This document shows, piece by piece, positions 23,404-32,899 of a stretch of DNA of 42,914 nucleotides. The notes under the pieces are model-generated. The model made no database searches. It was not told the origin of the DNA and worked only from the letters and a program-made list of their open reading frames with translations. Every line of letters begins with the position of its first letter. Position 1 is the stretch's first letter. The DNA lies in NCBI GenBank assembly GCA_002419135.1, contig DIFM01000018.1, positions 1-42,914 on the forward strand, written 5' to 3'. Source of the stretch: Dehalococcoidia bacterium UBA5748. Its GTDB lineage: Bacteria > Chloroflexota > Dehalococcoidia > Dehalococcoidales > UBA5627. Both the position numbers and the translations under genes were made by a program.

Positions 23404-24705
23404 TTATTCCTCAATACGTATAAAATTATTGATTTCTTTAACCACTGCCAAATTATTTAGTTCATTAAGAGCGGCGCGCATCGCTTCTTCAATAGCCGGA
23501 TGTGTCATTATTACAACTTCTGCCGACTTCTCCTCTATATTATCTTCTTTCTGCAGAGCGGTTGATATACTTATCCCGCAATCACCGAAAACCCCTGCTA
23601 TACTTGCCAAAGCACCCGGTTTATCGTTTATCGTCATCCTGATATAGTATCTGTTTATGATTTCCGGCATAGGTTTTATTTTTTTACCGGGCTTAATCTT
23701 CCAATAATTGTAGGAAGTATCACCGCAGTCAATTTTCTTGGCCGCCTGAATAACATTAGCCACAACAGCGCTTGATGTCGGCTTGGCGCCGGCTCCTTCA
23801 CCCCAAAAAGTTACTTTACCAACTAAATCACCCTCAACCAGAACAGCATTATAGACACCATCCACCTTTGCCAGGAAACTGTCACCGGGAACAAATGCCG
23901 GATAAACATGAACCTCTACAAATCCATTACTGTGTCTGGCAATCGCCAACAACTTTATGGCATAGCCTAATTCACTGGCGTAACGAAAATCACGGCTTTC
24001 CAGCTTAGAAATGCCTTCACAGAATATATCTTCGGGGCTAATTTGAATTTCCATGGTCAATGAAGCCATAATCGCCAGTTTGTAAGCAGCATCAATACCT
24101 TCAATGTCTTTTGTCGGGTTTGCTTCCGCATAGCCCAGATTTTGTGCTTCGGACAGGGCTTCCGGATAATCGATATCTTCAGAAGACATACGGGTAATAA
24201 TATAATTCGTTGTACCGTTAATAATGGCATATATTCCATCTATGTTATTGGCAACAAGATCTTTTTGCAGCGGAGCTATTAGAGGAATCCCCCCCCCTAC
24301 CGCTGCCTCATAACTGATACTGACGTTATGAAGTTTTGCCAGCTCCATCAGTTCGGAACCATGCTTGGCGATTAGTTCTTTATTGGCGGTAACAATATGT
24401 TTGCCCGATTTAATAGCTCGTTCATGATACGAAAGCGCCGGGTTCACACCACCTATTAACTCGATTACAATATCCATATCCGGAGTATTGAAGAAATCAT
24501 CCTCATCGGTTGTGAATAATTCCGAATCCACAGCTTTGGCTTTAGGAGTTCCCAAATCAGGCTCAATAACCTTTATTTTACGTAAAACAACCGGGCAACC
24601 GGCCTGTTCCGATATATGCTCTTCTCTATCAAGTAAAACACGCGCAACCTGACTTCCGATTACCCCGAAACCCATTAACCCGACACCGATACTTTTCTTT
24701 TCCAT
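23404..24705 (-). CDS. hom: Homoserine dehydrogenase with ACT domain
   Basis: 433 residues. An N-terminal nucleotide-binding fold (GLMGFGVIGSQVARVL), the catalytic domain with INGTTNYIITRM and the Lys/Asp/Glu region AEANPTKDIEGIDAAYKLAI, and a C-terminal ACT domain (about 350-430, YYIRMTINDKPGALASIAG). It reduces aspartate semialdehyde to homoserine with NAD(P)H; the ACT domain normally gives threonine feedback inhibition. AAGGG lies 9 bases before the ATG. thrC follows directly; a foldase gene lies 36 bases upstream in the same direction. Confidence 0.95.
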   Translation of the reverse strand: MEKKSIGVGLMGFGVIGSQVARVLLDREEHISEQAGCPVVLRKIKVIEPDLGTPKAKAVDSELFTTDEDDFFNTPDMDIVIELIGGVNPALSYHERAIKSGKHIVTANKELIAKHGSELMELAKLHNVSISYEAAVGGGIPLIAPLQKDLVANNIDGIYAIINGTTNYIITRMSSEDIDYPEALSEAQNLGYAEANPTKDIEGIDAAYKLAIMASLTMEIQISPEDIFCEGISKLESRDFRYASELGYAIKLLAIARHSNGFVEVHVYPAFVPGDSFLAKVDGVYNAVLVEGDLVGKVTFWGEGAGAKPTSSAVVANVIQAAKKIDCGDTSYNYWKIKPGKKIKPMPEIINRYYIRMTINDKPGALASIAGVFGDCGISISTALQKEDNIEEKSAEVVIMTHPAIEEAMRAALNELNNLAVVKEINNFIRIEE

Positions 24706-24741
24706 TATGACTAACCCTTATCTTTCAATAATTTCCGATGA

Positions 24742-26004
24742 TTATGAACCCGAGACCTTAGCGGCTGCCATTTTTTTCATATCTTCTATATTTTCAGCTA
24801 ACACTACGTCGTCATCGCCAAAATCTGCTATCCAGTCATCAAGAGCATCCCCGATTAATAATTCCATATTCTCCTCGGATATTTCACGTGTAGCTCTATC
24901 GGTTACCATATATAGCCAGTAACCGCCTTTGGTGCTTCTTTCGGTATCTCTGATAACTTCGCTCACTGTATCTACCTCGATATCCTGATTAAAAGCAAAC
25001 TCTTCAAAAACATCGGAATATGTCCCCTCTTCAACTTCTAAAACAGAGCCGTTTTCTTCATCCCATATAGTAGAGTACTGCTCGGCTAACTCATCGAAAT
25101 CTCCACCATCATCTAGCAAAGATAATACTTCTTCAGCCTGTTCCTGACTTCCGGTTAAAATTGCTTTTACGGTAGCAACATTAACCTCTTCTTCGGCACC
25201 GTTATACAACTTCGTTGACCGTTCTATGATTTGCAGTATCCAGTAACCTACGGCCTTCGTCTTCTCGGCATCTTCAACATTATTCAGAACCCCAAGTGCT
25301 GCATTTGAAATTAGTTCATCCGATAAAACGGTGTTACTCAGAATATTATCGATAACGCCTTCCGGTAACCAGCCGAGGTCTCCATCAGCCTCCTTGGTAA
25401 CATTATCCAACGAAAGTTCTGCCGCTATATCTTCAAACGATTCACCGTTATCAATGCGGTTTTTTATCTCTTCAACCTGTGCTTCGCTTTCTAAGAACAT
25501 CGCCAGCACATAACTGTGCTCGGCGGATGCATCTATTTGTGAGCCGAAATGTTCTTCCAATAAGGGAATAAGAAGACTGGCTCTTACCATATCTCTGGCA
25601 GCCGGTGTATTCCCGTAATCATTTTCTTTTATTATGGAGGTGATTTCTTTTTCCGAAACAGTTATTCCCAATTCCTCCGCGCCCTGTTTTATCATTTCAT
25701 AATATTCTATGTACTGCAGGGCATAGTCGGTAAAGTATTCCGCATACTGGTAATACTCCCCCGATACATATCTGAGCATTTCAATATAATAAGACATATC
25801 GAACTCCGTACCTTTTACCTCGATAACGGTCTCATGCATCGGCTTGTATTCTTCCTTATACCATTCATGTACAGCGACTCCCACAAGTCCGACTACTATA
25901 GCGATTACCGAAAAAACAGCGAATTTAATAATATCTGTAAAATCTTTTCGCCTTTTTTCTCTGGCTACATGTGTTAATTTCTTTTTAGTCGGTGTTTTAT
26001 TCAA
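24742..26004 (-). CDS. Membrane-anchored PrsA/SurA-like peptidyl-prolyl isomerase
   Basis: 420 residues starting at a TTG with GGGAGAG 9 bases upstream. A basic N-terminus is followed by one membrane helix (about 27-48, FAVFSVIAIVVGLVGVAV), then an extracytoplasmic SurA-N-like region (about 60-170), and two parvulin-like segments: about 176-262 (AQVEEIKNRIDNGESFEDIA) and about 280-375 (EQAEEVLSLLDDGGDFDELA). The second lacks much of the normal parvulin core. It would help secreted proteins fold. The protein is very acidic outside the anchor. Its co-direction with hom and thrC may be only operon structure. Confidence 0.82.
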   Translation of the reverse strand: MNKTPTKKKLTHVAREKRRKDFTDIIKFAVFSVIAIVVGLVGVAVHEWYKEEYKPMHETVIEVKGTEFDMSYYIEMLRYVSGEYYQYAEYFTDYALQYIEYYEMIKQGAEELGITVSEKEITSIIKENDYGNTPAARDMVRASLLIPLLEEHFGSQIDASAEHSYVLAMFLESEAQVEEIKNRIDNGESFEDIAAELSLDNVTKEADGDLGWLPEGVIDNILSNTVLSDELISNAALGVLNNVEDAEKTKAVGYWILQIIERSTKLYNGAEEEVNVATVKAILTGSQEQAEEVLSLLDDGGDFDELAEQYSTIWDEENGSVLEVEEGTYSDVFEEFAFNQDIEVDTVSEVIRDTERSTKGGYWLYMVTDRATREISEENMELLIGDALDDWIADFGDDDVVLAENIEDMKKMAAAKVSGS

Positions 26005-26224
26005 TGTACTTAACTCTCCCTATTATTTTCAAAAATACGAATGGTTTGACTCAAGTGTAAAAATCCGCTGCATACGCTTTTATTTCTAACAATAATGCTG
26101 TAATTATAAGCCTTAAAGCCGATGCAGTGCAATTTAATTCCTTTTAAAACTGTGTCCGATATTATATACTATTATCATTCGTTCACAATATACAAAGTGC
26201 ATTTTTCAAAGGGGGCAATAGATA

Positions 26225-27313
26225 ATGAAGGCAGTAATTTTAAGCGGCGGTTTCGGTACCAGGCTAAGACCTCTTACTATAAACACCCCGAAATCAATGG
26301 TTCCGGTGTTGAACATACCTTTTCTTGAATACTTTATTAAACGTTTAAAATCGCATAAAGTTAGTGACATTACTCTTGCCGTAAGTTATCTGGCAGAACC
26401 TATTAAAGATTACTTTGAAGACGGTAGCCGTTTTGACGTTAATCTGTCCTATACTGTCGAAGATACACCATTGGGAACTGCCGGCGCCGTCAAGAACGCC
26501 GGAGGTTTTATAGATGAGCCTACGCTCGTTTTCAACGGCGATATCTTCACCGACCTTGACTTAACCGCAATGATGTATGAACACAAGAAAAACAATGCCC
26601 TGCTTACCATTGCTTTAACACCGGTCGATGACCCGACCAGTTACGGGTTGGTAGAAACTGACAGTCAAAACCGCATTTTACGTTTTTTGGAAAAACCCAA
26701 TCCCGACGATATTACTACCAATATGATAAATGCCGGCACATATATTATCGAACCCGAAGTTATATCGCTTATACCTTCGCAAACCAATTGCAGCTTTGAA
26801 AGAGACATCTTCCCTTTGCTTCTGCGAGAAAAGAAAGATGTCTTTGCCTACTCTGCGGATTGTTACTGGATGGACATCGGCAAACCGGAAAACTACTTCC
26901 AATTGCACTATGACCTTCTTAACGGTAAAAGCAACCAGTACAGTTTTAATAACAACCGAAAAAAAATAGTAACCGGTTCAAGTTGCATTATACATTCTTC
27001 GGCACAGATTACAGGTCCGGTTGTAATAGGTGATAATTGTACTATAGGAGAATACGTTAAAATTAACGGTCCGGTTGTAATCGGTTCCAACTGCCAGATT
27101 TCAAACTCTTCAATTGTGGACGATTGTATCTTATGGAAATCCGTTCATGTCGAACCTTTCGTAAAAATTAAGCATACAATTATGGCCAATAACACTCATA
27201 TAGGTTCCGGTAGCATTATCGAAGGAGCGGTACTTGGCAACAATACAATTATCGGTTTCGGACAACGAATTAAAACCGGCAGGCTCATTTCACCTAATAC
27301 CGTAGTTTGTTAG
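26225..27313 (+). CDS. Sugar-phosphate nucleotidyltransferase (NDP-sugar synthase)
   Basis: 362 residues. The N-terminal nucleotidyltransferase domain (1-235) has the signature GGFGTRLRPLT with PKSMVPV, the metal-binding NGDIFTDLD and the sugar-binding FLEKPN and WMDIGKPENY segments. The C-terminal part (about 250-355) is a left-handed beta helix of hexapeptide repeats (VVIGDNCTIGEYVKI and so on). This is the mannose-1-phosphate guanylyltransferase/GlmU-like architecture; GDP-mannose or dTDP/UDP-sugar synthesis for cell-surface glycans is likely. AAAGGGGG precedes the ATG. Confidence 0.88.
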   Translation: MKAVILSGGFGTRLRPLTINTPKSMVPVLNIPFLEYFIKRLKSHKVSDITLAVSYLAEPIKDYFEDGSRFDVNLSYTVEDTPLGTAGAVKNAGGFIDEPTLVFNGDIFTDLDLTAMMYEHKKNNALLTIALTPVDDPTSYGLVETDSQNRILRFLEKPNPDDITTNMINAGTYIIEPEVISLIPSQTNCSFERDIFPLLLREKKDVFAYSADCYWMDIGKPENYFQLHYDLLNGKSNQYSFNNNRKKIVTGSSCIIHSSAQITGPVVIGDNCTIGEYVKINGPVVIGSNCQISNSSIVDDCILWKSVHVEPFVKIKHTIMANNTHIGSGSIIEGAVLGNNTIIGFGQRIKTGRLISPNTVVC

Positions 27314-27354
27314 TTTTAAAATGTTATAAATTTTTTAAGACATAATTTGATTGT

Positions 27355-27383
27355 AACGCAATGCCGTAATCGGTCATTGCGTT
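27355..27383. terminator. Hairpin between the nucleotidyltransferase gene and prfA
   Basis: AACGCAATG (27355-27363) and CATTGCGTT (27375-27383) form a perfect 9-bp stem around an 11-base loop, followed by TTGCTTATGTTAT, which is only moderately T-rich. It ends 9 bases before the prfA -10 box and so occupies the -35 position of that promoter. Confidence 0.5.
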
Positions 27384-27389
27384 TGCTTA

Positions 27390-27398
27390 TGTTATAAT
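27390..27398 (+). promoter_or_regulatory. prfA extended -10 promoter
   Basis: TGT directly before TATAAT (27393-27398) is an extended -10 element. No -35 match is visible at the right distance because the terminator hairpin lies there. Transcription would start near 27405, giving a leader of about 27 bases that carries GAGGGA ahead of the ATG at 27432. Confidence 0.5.
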
Positions 27399-27431
27399 AT
27401 AAAAAATTATACCGAGGGATATATTTAATAA

Positions 27432-28502
27432 ATGTTAGAACGTCTTGCTAAAATCGAACAACAGTATATCGAGCTTGAGGCTGAAATGACAACCGAGGAG
27501 GCTATTTCCAATCCCAAAATAATGCAGGGGCTGGCACAGGAAAGAGCCCGCTTGGAGGAACTGGTAACGCTTTACCGTCGATATCAGCAATCCGTTAAAA
27601 CGCTTGAAGAAACAAATGCTATGCTTAACGACAACCTTGATGAAGAAATGTTATCTATGGTAAAACAGGAAATAGATCGCCTTGAATCTAATATTCAACA
27701 ACAACATCAGGATTTAAAATTATTTCTTCTTCCGAAAGACCCCAATGACGATAAAGATATTATTATGGAGATAAGGTCAGGAACCGGGGGTGAAGAAGCG
27801 GGATTGTTTGCCGCCGACCTGTTCCGTATGTACACCCGATATGCGCAAATTAAAGGATGGGCTACGGATGTAATCAATATTAACGAAATAGGAACCGGCG
27901 GTATACGCGAAGTAATATTTGAAATTCGCGGCAGGGGGGCATTCAGCCGTTTAAAATATGAAAGAGGTGTGCATCGCGTACAGAGAGTGCCTACCACTGA
28001 AGCATCAGGCCGCATTCATACCTCTACAGCAACCGTAGCGGTATTGCCTGTCGCCGATGAGGTTGAAGTAGATATCAACCAGAGCGATTTGAGAATCGAT
28101 GTATTTCACAGCGGCGGCGCCGGCGGACAAAATGTAAACAAAGTAGCCACTGCAATACGCATTACCCACATTCCGACCGGTATAGTTGTTATCTGCCAGG
28201 ATGAACGTTCGCAGCTGAAGAATAAGACTAAAGCAATGTCCGTTTTAAGAGCCAGGCTGTTTGATATGGAGCAAAGTAAGCAGGAAGGCGATATTGTACA
28301 AGAAAGACGTTCCCAGGTCGGTACAGCAGAACGCGTGGAGAAAATCCGCACTTATAACTTCCCTCAGGACAGGATTACCGACCATCGCGGAGGAATCACT
28401 TTACGCAACCTTCCGAATTTTATGGAAGGTAACCTCGACGATTTGCTGGATTCACTTGCCGCAGATGAACAGGCAAAGTTATTAGAGTCGCACCTGGAAT
28501 GA
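27432..28502 (+). CDS. prfA: Peptide chain release factor 1
   Basis: 356 residues, the standard RF1 length. The catalytic GGQ is in FHSGGAGGQNVNK; the codon-recognition domain contains the PTTEASGRIHTSTATVAVLP region. RF1 reads UAA and UAG and releases the completed peptide at the ribosome. The glutamine of GGQ is the substrate of the PrmC encoded next; the genes overlap by four bases (ATGA), a sign of coupled translation. Confidence 0.96.
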   Translation: MLERLAKIEQQYIELEAEMTTEEAISNPKIMQGLAQERARLEELVTLYRRYQQSVKTLEETNAMLNDNLDEEMLSMVKQEIDRLESNIQQQHQDLKLFLLPKDPNDDKDIIMEIRSGTGGEEAGLFAADLFRMYTRYAQIKGWATDVININEIGTGGIREVIFEIRGRGAFSRLKYERGVHRVQRVPTTEASGRIHTSTATVAVLPVADEVEVDINQSDLRIDVFHSGGAGGQNVNKVATAIRITHIPTGIVVICQDERSQLKNKTKAMSVLRARLFDMEQSKQEGDIVQERRSQVGTAERVEKIRTYNFPQDRITDHRGGITLRNLPNFMEGNLDDLLDSLAADEQAKLLESHLE

Positions 28503-29329
28503 TTCTCAAGGATTGCCTTAATCAAGCCTGTCGTATTCTCATCAAAAACAATATCGATGAAGCTTCACTGGAAAGCGAAGTGCTTTTGAGGCATGTATTA
28601 TACTACGACCGTGTTCAACTTTACCAGAACATGGAGCAGGAATTTCCAACTGATAAGCTAAAGACACTCGAATCGGTTATTAATCGCAGGATTAAAGGTG
28701 AACCCTCTGCCTATATAACAAACCATAAAGAGTTTTACGGACTCGATTTTTATGTAAACAGTGCTGTTTTGATACCCCGCCCCGAGACCGAGCATCTGGT
28801 TGAAAGAGCCCTGTCGCTGGCAAGCGGATATAAATATCCGGTTATAGCTGACATAGGAACGGGAAGCGGAGCCATTGCTATAAGTCTGGCTGTTAATATT
28901 CCATCAGTAAAAATTATTGCCGTAGATATATCTTTCGAGGCTTTAAAAACAGCGGATATCAACTGTCACAGGCACAATGTAAACAACAGAATAACTTTAC
29001 TGTGCGGGAATCTTCTTGAACCGTTACCGAAAAAAACAGATATCATTGCCGCCAACCTGCCTTATGTTAGCAGAGAGGAAATCACTGCCAACTCGTGCGA
29101 GCCGAAACTGGCACTCAACGGGGGAGAAGACGGACTCGATATAATAAGGCTTCTGTGTCAACAGGTCGGAGAAAAAATGAATAAGGACGGCCATTTGTTG
29201 CTTGAAATAGGACTGAGGCAGAAAGACGCCGTAATAGCACTTTTGAAAGGGATTCCCTCTGTAAACGAAGTGGAGGTCATCCCCGATTTAAGCGGTATAG
29301 ACCGAATAGTCTGCGCTTCTTTCGGATAG
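28499..29329 (+). CDS. prmC: Release-factor glutamine methyltransferase PrmC (HemK)
   Basis: A 276-residue PrmC. An N-terminal helical RF-binding domain (1-75) precedes a Rossmann methyltransferase with AdoMet loop DIGTGSGAIAIS (118-129) and acidic D143. The substrate-glutamine motif, normally NPPY, here reads N186-L-P-Y189. The replacement of the first proline by Leu is unusual against the classical motif, although I believe NLPY occurs in other Chloroflexota. It methylates the GGQ glutamine of RF1 and RF2. It overlaps prfA by four bases and has no separate ribosome binding site. Confidence 0.93.
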   Translation: MILKDCLNQACRILIKNNIDEASLESEVLLRHVLYYDRVQLYQNMEQEFPTDKLKTLESVINRRIKGEPSAYITNHKEFYGLDFYVNSAVLIPRPETEHLVERALSLASGYKYPVIADIGTGSGAIAISLAVNIPSVKIIAVDISFEALKTADINCHRHNVNNRITLLCGNLLEPLPKKTDIIAANLPYVSREEITANSCEPKLALNGGEDGLDIIRLLCQQVGEKMNKDGHLLLEIGLRQKDAVIALLKGIPSVNEVEVIPDLSGIDRIVCASFG

Positions 29330-29406
29330 CCTGTTATTTTTCCGCCCTGATTATGAAATACAAAAGAAGTGTTTAAAAGTGTGCCCCCTTCTTGTTTCTA
29401 TAAAAC

Positions 29407-29442
29407 AAGACCGGCAGAATGATTTCTCGCTCCGCCGGTCTT
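29407..29442. terminator. Bidirectional terminator between prmC and the EF-G-like gene
   Basis: AAGACCGGC (29407-29415) pairs with GCCGGTCTT (29434-29442), with an 18-base loop that can pair further (AGA and TCC flanks). T-rich tails follow on both strands (TTTATC on plus, GTTTTAT on minus), fitting the convergent genes on either side. Confidence 0.7.
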
Positions 29443-29468
29443 TATCAACTATTAGTCAGCAGGACTTA

Positions 29469-31547
29469 TTAAGCTTTTCCCTCTGCCAGCTTTTGTTTTT
29501 CCGCCTCATGCTCGGCAACGATTTTCTGTGTTATATGAGCGGGAACTTCTTCGTAGTGGTCAAACTCATAACTGAAAAAACCCCTGCCCTGCGTCATCGA
29601 TTTTAAATCAATGGCATAACGTAAAATCTCCGCCAACGGTACCTGAGCATCGACCACGTTATAATCACCTTCCGGATTCATTCCCTGTACACGCGCCCGT
29701 TTGGTATTCAGGTCGCCGATTATATCGCCGGTGTGATCTCCGGGTATTGTTATCTTCAGATTTACAATCGGTTCGAGCAGAATTGGATTACCATCTGTCA
29801 TTGCCTTCTTAAAAGCACCGGCCCCGGCTATCTTAAAACATATTTCGGACGAATCAACCGGATGAAAACTTCCATCAACCACCAGTGTTCTAACATTAAC
29901 TATCGGATATCCTGCCAGAACACCTTCTTTTATAGCCTCCTGCACACCCTTTTCGACTGCCGGTATATAGTTTCTGGGAATAGTGCCGCCAACCACCTTG
30001 TTTTCAAATGAATTCTCTCCTCCTTCCGGCATCGGCTCCAGTTCAAGTATCACATGTCCATATTGTCCATGGCCGCCGGTCTGCTTCTTATGCTTGTACT
30101 CACCCTTAGCCCCCTTGGTAACCGTTTCTTTATAAGGGACTTTGGGTGTTTTCAGCTCAACGCCGACACTGAACTTGCGCATCATCTTTTCGGCGGCAAC
30201 TTCAACCTGCGTCTCACCTAACCCGGATATAATTGTTTCGCCCGTATCGGCATCACGATGTACTATAAGTGTCGGGTCTTCTTCTGTTAATCTGGTAAGG
30301 GAAGGTCCCAGTTTATCAACATCGGCTTTAGTTTTGGGTAAAACAGCAACGCTGAAAAGCGCTTTCGGATGAGAAGCCGGAACTATTTTAATGGGTTTGT
30401 CCTGCAAACAAAGCGTATCACCGGTTGCCGTAATACTGAGTTTGGCAACCGCACCCATATCACCGGCGCTTATTTTTGCTATCGGTTCCTGGGTCTTTCC
30501 TCTGATTATAAAAAGCTGACCAATTCTCTCAAGATTGTTCTGATTCACATTCCAAACCTGAGAATTACTGTCGAGTTCCCCTGAGAATACCTTAAAATAG
30601 GTCAACTTACCTACATAAGGGTCGGCGCTGGTCTTAAAAACCAGGGCAGCCAGAGGTCCGTCCGTACTTATTGTGATATCTTTAATTGCTGAATCTTCCG
30701 AAGTATCTATTTTCTTGTCTTTCGGTGAAGGCAGGTATTCATTGATTACACTCATCAACCTGTTTACCGAAACATTCTGTAAAGCCGACCCGGCTAAAAT
30801 GGGGAATAGTTTGACTTCAGCTATCGCTTTCTTTAAGGTAGATAATATTTCTTCCTGACTCAATTCTTCGCCGTTTAAGTATTTTTCCATCAAGCCGTCA
30901 TCAGCCTCGGCTATAGCCTCTACCATCTTGTCTCGCAAAGATGCTGCCTGCTCTTTTATTTCGAAAGGAATATCAGCTTCCTCACCCCTCTCCCCGGCAT
31001 AATACTTCATAGTAATAAGGCTGACGATACCCTTAAAATCTGTATGCGCGCCAACCGGCATCTGTATCGGTATACATTTGGTGCCGAACTTTGCCTGAAT
31101 CTCCCCCGTTATTTTATCGAAGTTCGCATTTTCCCGGTCCATTTTATTGATAAAAAATAATCGTGCCAGGTTGGTATTTTCACAATAAGACCACGATTGT
31201 TCGGTTCCGACTTCTATCCCGGAAGACGCTGCCGCTACAATGACTGCTCCTTCGCAAACCCTAACAGCAGCTTCAACTTCGCCCGCAAAATCGGAGTAGC
31301 CCGGTGTATCCAGAATATTTACCTTATTATCATTCCACTCATACGGGAGTACGGTTGTACCGATACTTATTTTTCGTTTAATTTCGTCCTGGTCATAATC
31401 CGAAGTGGTAGTACCGGCGTCAACCTTCCCGAGTCGGTTTATAACCCCGGCATTAAATAACATTGCCTCCGACAGCGATGTCTTTCCGGCACCGCTATGC
31501 GATAGCAAAACTACATTGCGAATGTTTTCCGGCTGATACTGTTTCAT
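29469..31547 (-). CDS. EF-G-like translational GTPase (EF-G2 type)
   Basis: 692 residues with the full EF-G domain order: a G domain (1-~265), domain II, and domains III-V ending in QGRGFFSYEFDHYEEVP. The P-loop is SHSGAGKT (16-23) and the G4 motif NKMDREN. The switch II motif reads DTPGYSDF, with Tyr where EF-G and EF-Tu have the catalytic His (DTPGHVDF); switch I is KISIGTT in place of ERGITI. These changes mark the EF-G2/FusA2-like branch and suggest altered GTP hydrolysis, so it is probably not the main translocase. It ends a leftward run behind spoIIM and pcm. Confidence 0.85.
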   Translation of the reverse strand: MKQYQPENIRNVVLLSHSGAGKTSLSEAMLFNAGVINRLGKVDAGTTTSDYDQDEIKRKISIGTTVLPYEWNDNKVNILDTPGYSDFAGEVEAAVRVCEGAVIVAAASSGIEVGTEQSWSYCENTNLARLFFINKMDRENANFDKITGEIQAKFGTKCIPIQMPVGAHTDFKGIVSLITMKYYAGERGEEADIPFEIKEQAASLRDKMVEAIAEADDGLMEKYLNGEELSQEEILSTLKKAIAEVKLFPILAGSALQNVSVNRLMSVINEYLPSPKDKKIDTSEDSAIKDITISTDGPLAALVFKTSADPYVGKLTYFKVFSGELDSNSQVWNVNQNNLERIGQLFIIRGKTQEPIAKISAGDMGAVAKLSITATGDTLCLQDKPIKIVPASHPKALFSVAVLPKTKADVDKLGPSLTRLTEEDPTLIVHRDADTGETIISGLGETQVEVAAEKMMRKFSVGVELKTPKVPYKETVTKGAKGEYKHKKQTGGHGQYGHVILELEPMPEGGENSFENKVVGGTIPRNYIPAVEKGVQEAIKEGVLAGYPIVNVRTLVVDGSFHPVDSSEICFKIAGAGAFKKAMTDGNPILLEPIVNLKITIPGDHTGDIIGDLNTKRARVQGMNPEGDYNVVDAQVPLAEILRYAIDLKSMTQGRGFFSYEFDHYEEVPAHITQKIVAEHEAEKQKLAEGKA

Positions 31548-31626
31548 CTTTCTACCTGCTCTCCTTATTTTATTTCCAAGAATATTATAATGCTTTTTAA
31601 TACAGCAATTCTTGTCAGATTAATAT

Positions 31627-32247
31627 TTATGTCAAAGAATTCAATACTGACGGAGTAATAAAAGCTTCAATTCCGGCTGCTATGATAAGTAATACAATCA
31701 CTATACCGATATATTTTAAATTTTTCCGCAGATTTGGAAACAACTCAGGTCGTTTTTCTTGAATAAATACCGCCGCTATCGCCATACTACCCAGACTTAA
31801 AGCCGCAGCTTGACCGATAATGAAAGCGGGAATTTCGATAACCCCATGCGGCAATATCCCCAACATAAAAAACCCGACCGAATACTGTTCCGCAAATAAA
31901 TGTCCTACATTCGATATTATCCACCCATTCATTACCAGAGATAAGACAGGGTAAATGCATAATAATGGGCTCAATACAAAAGATAATATCATCTTGAAGA
32001 CATTGTTAATAATGATAAAAAAGAACAAGCCGAACGTTGAGAGGGTTGCCATACTGTCAGCCATTTCTATTAGAGAATCAAAACTTGTCAGCGCATCGAT
32101 TCCCGGGCTTAGAACACCGAATAACAATCCCAAAGAAAAAAGAACCGAGGAGATTATAATCCATTTTTTAATACCAAGATCGGGAAAATTATGCCAAAAA
32201 GAAGCCGGCATTGTGCCTGTTCCAGCTACGTCGAAGTTATTCTTCAT
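31627..32247 (-). CDS. SpoIIM-like membrane protein (DUF95)
   Basis: 206 residues from the ATG at 32247, which has GGGGAAG 9 bases upstream; a longer frame reaching 32349 lies within pcm and is rejected. Five to six hydrophobic segments are visible (for example WIIISSVLFSLGLLFGVL). The family marker is the GILPHGVIEIPAFIIGQAAA segment near residues 140-165. SpoIIM is a sporulation septum protein in Bacillus, but many non-sporulating bacteria have this relative with unknown function. It overlaps the end of pcm by 11 bases, so the two are coupled. The EF-G-like gene follows after 79 bases. Confidence 0.82.
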   Translation of the reverse strand: MKNNFDVAGTGTMPASFWHNFPDLGIKKWIIISSVLFSLGLLFGVLSPGIDALTSFDSLIEMADSMATLSTFGLFFFIIINNVFKMILSFVLSPLLCIYPVLSLVMNGWIISNVGHLFAEQYSVGFFMLGILPHGVIEIPAFIIGQAAALSLGSMAIAAVFIQEKRPELFPNLRKNLKYIGIVIVLLIIAAGIEAFITPSVLNSLT

Positions 32248-32875
32248 CCCATGCATCTTCCCCGATGAGAGAAACAAAACGGCATCCACCCAAATTCTGG
32301 ATTTCGTTTTTATCTTTATGTTTGATGACTTTATATAAGTCCTGTTCATAACGAGAACCTACCGGTATTATCATCCTTCCTCCAACCGAAAGTTGATTTA
32401 GAAGTTTTTCCGGAACAAACGGGGCCGCTGCAGTAACAATTATCGCTTCGTAAGGCGCTTCAGCCTGCCAGCCTATATTTGGTTCGGCTATCTGAACAAC
32501 AATATTCTTATATCCAAGTACACTTAGCCTGCCTTCAGCCACCCGGGCAAGCTCAGGAATTCTTTCAACTGTAACCACAAACCTGGCTAACTGAGCTAAG
32601 ATAGCGGTTTGATATCCGCTGCCCGTACCAATTTCAAGAACTTTTTCCCCGCCTGTAAGTTCCAGCGCTTCAGTCATAATAGCCACTATGTAAGGCTGTG
32701 AAATAGTTTGCCCCATACCAATGGGCAAAGGCCTATCCTCATAAGCCAGGTGCTTTTCTTCCGGGGAAACAAAAAACTCCCGCGGCACATGCGATATGGC
32801 TTCTATAACTTGCTCATCTTTTATATCACTTTTTAATTTACTGACCAGCGCGCTTCTGGCTGCCTCGTAATCCAT
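32237..32875 (-). CDS. pcm: Protein-L-isoaspartate O-methyltransferase
   Basis: 212 residues from the ATG at 32875 (GAGG 10 bases upstream). A TTG three codons earlier is too close to the ribosome binding site. The PIMT signature is clear: FVSPEEKHLAYEDRPLPIGMGQTISQPYIVA, then the AdoMet loop VLEIGTGSGYQTAILA, with VGGRMIIPVG near the end. It repairs damaged aspartate and asparagine residues by methylating L-isoaspartyl carboxyl groups. A 24-base gap to the small tail-anchored gene upstream and overlap with spoIIM downstream place it in one transcript. Confidence 0.93.
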   Translation of the reverse strand: MDYEAARSALVSKLKSDIKDEQVIEAISHVPREFFVSPEEKHLAYEDRPLPIGMGQTISQPYIVAIMTEALELTGGEKVLEIGTGSGYQTAILAQLARFVVTVERIPELARVAEGRLSVLGYKNIVVQIAEPNIGWQAEAPYEAIIVTAAAPFVPEKLLNQLSVGGRMIIPVGSRYEQDLYKVIKHKDKNEIQNLGGCRFVSLIGEDAWDEE

Positions 32876-32899
32876 GATGAGCAAACCTCAATTAACAGC

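Noticed and set aside
32248..32349. Longer SpoIIM-like protein starting at 32349
   Set aside because: The extra region is out-of-frame pcm coding sequence with shadow composition; a good ribosome binding site supports the ATG at 32247.
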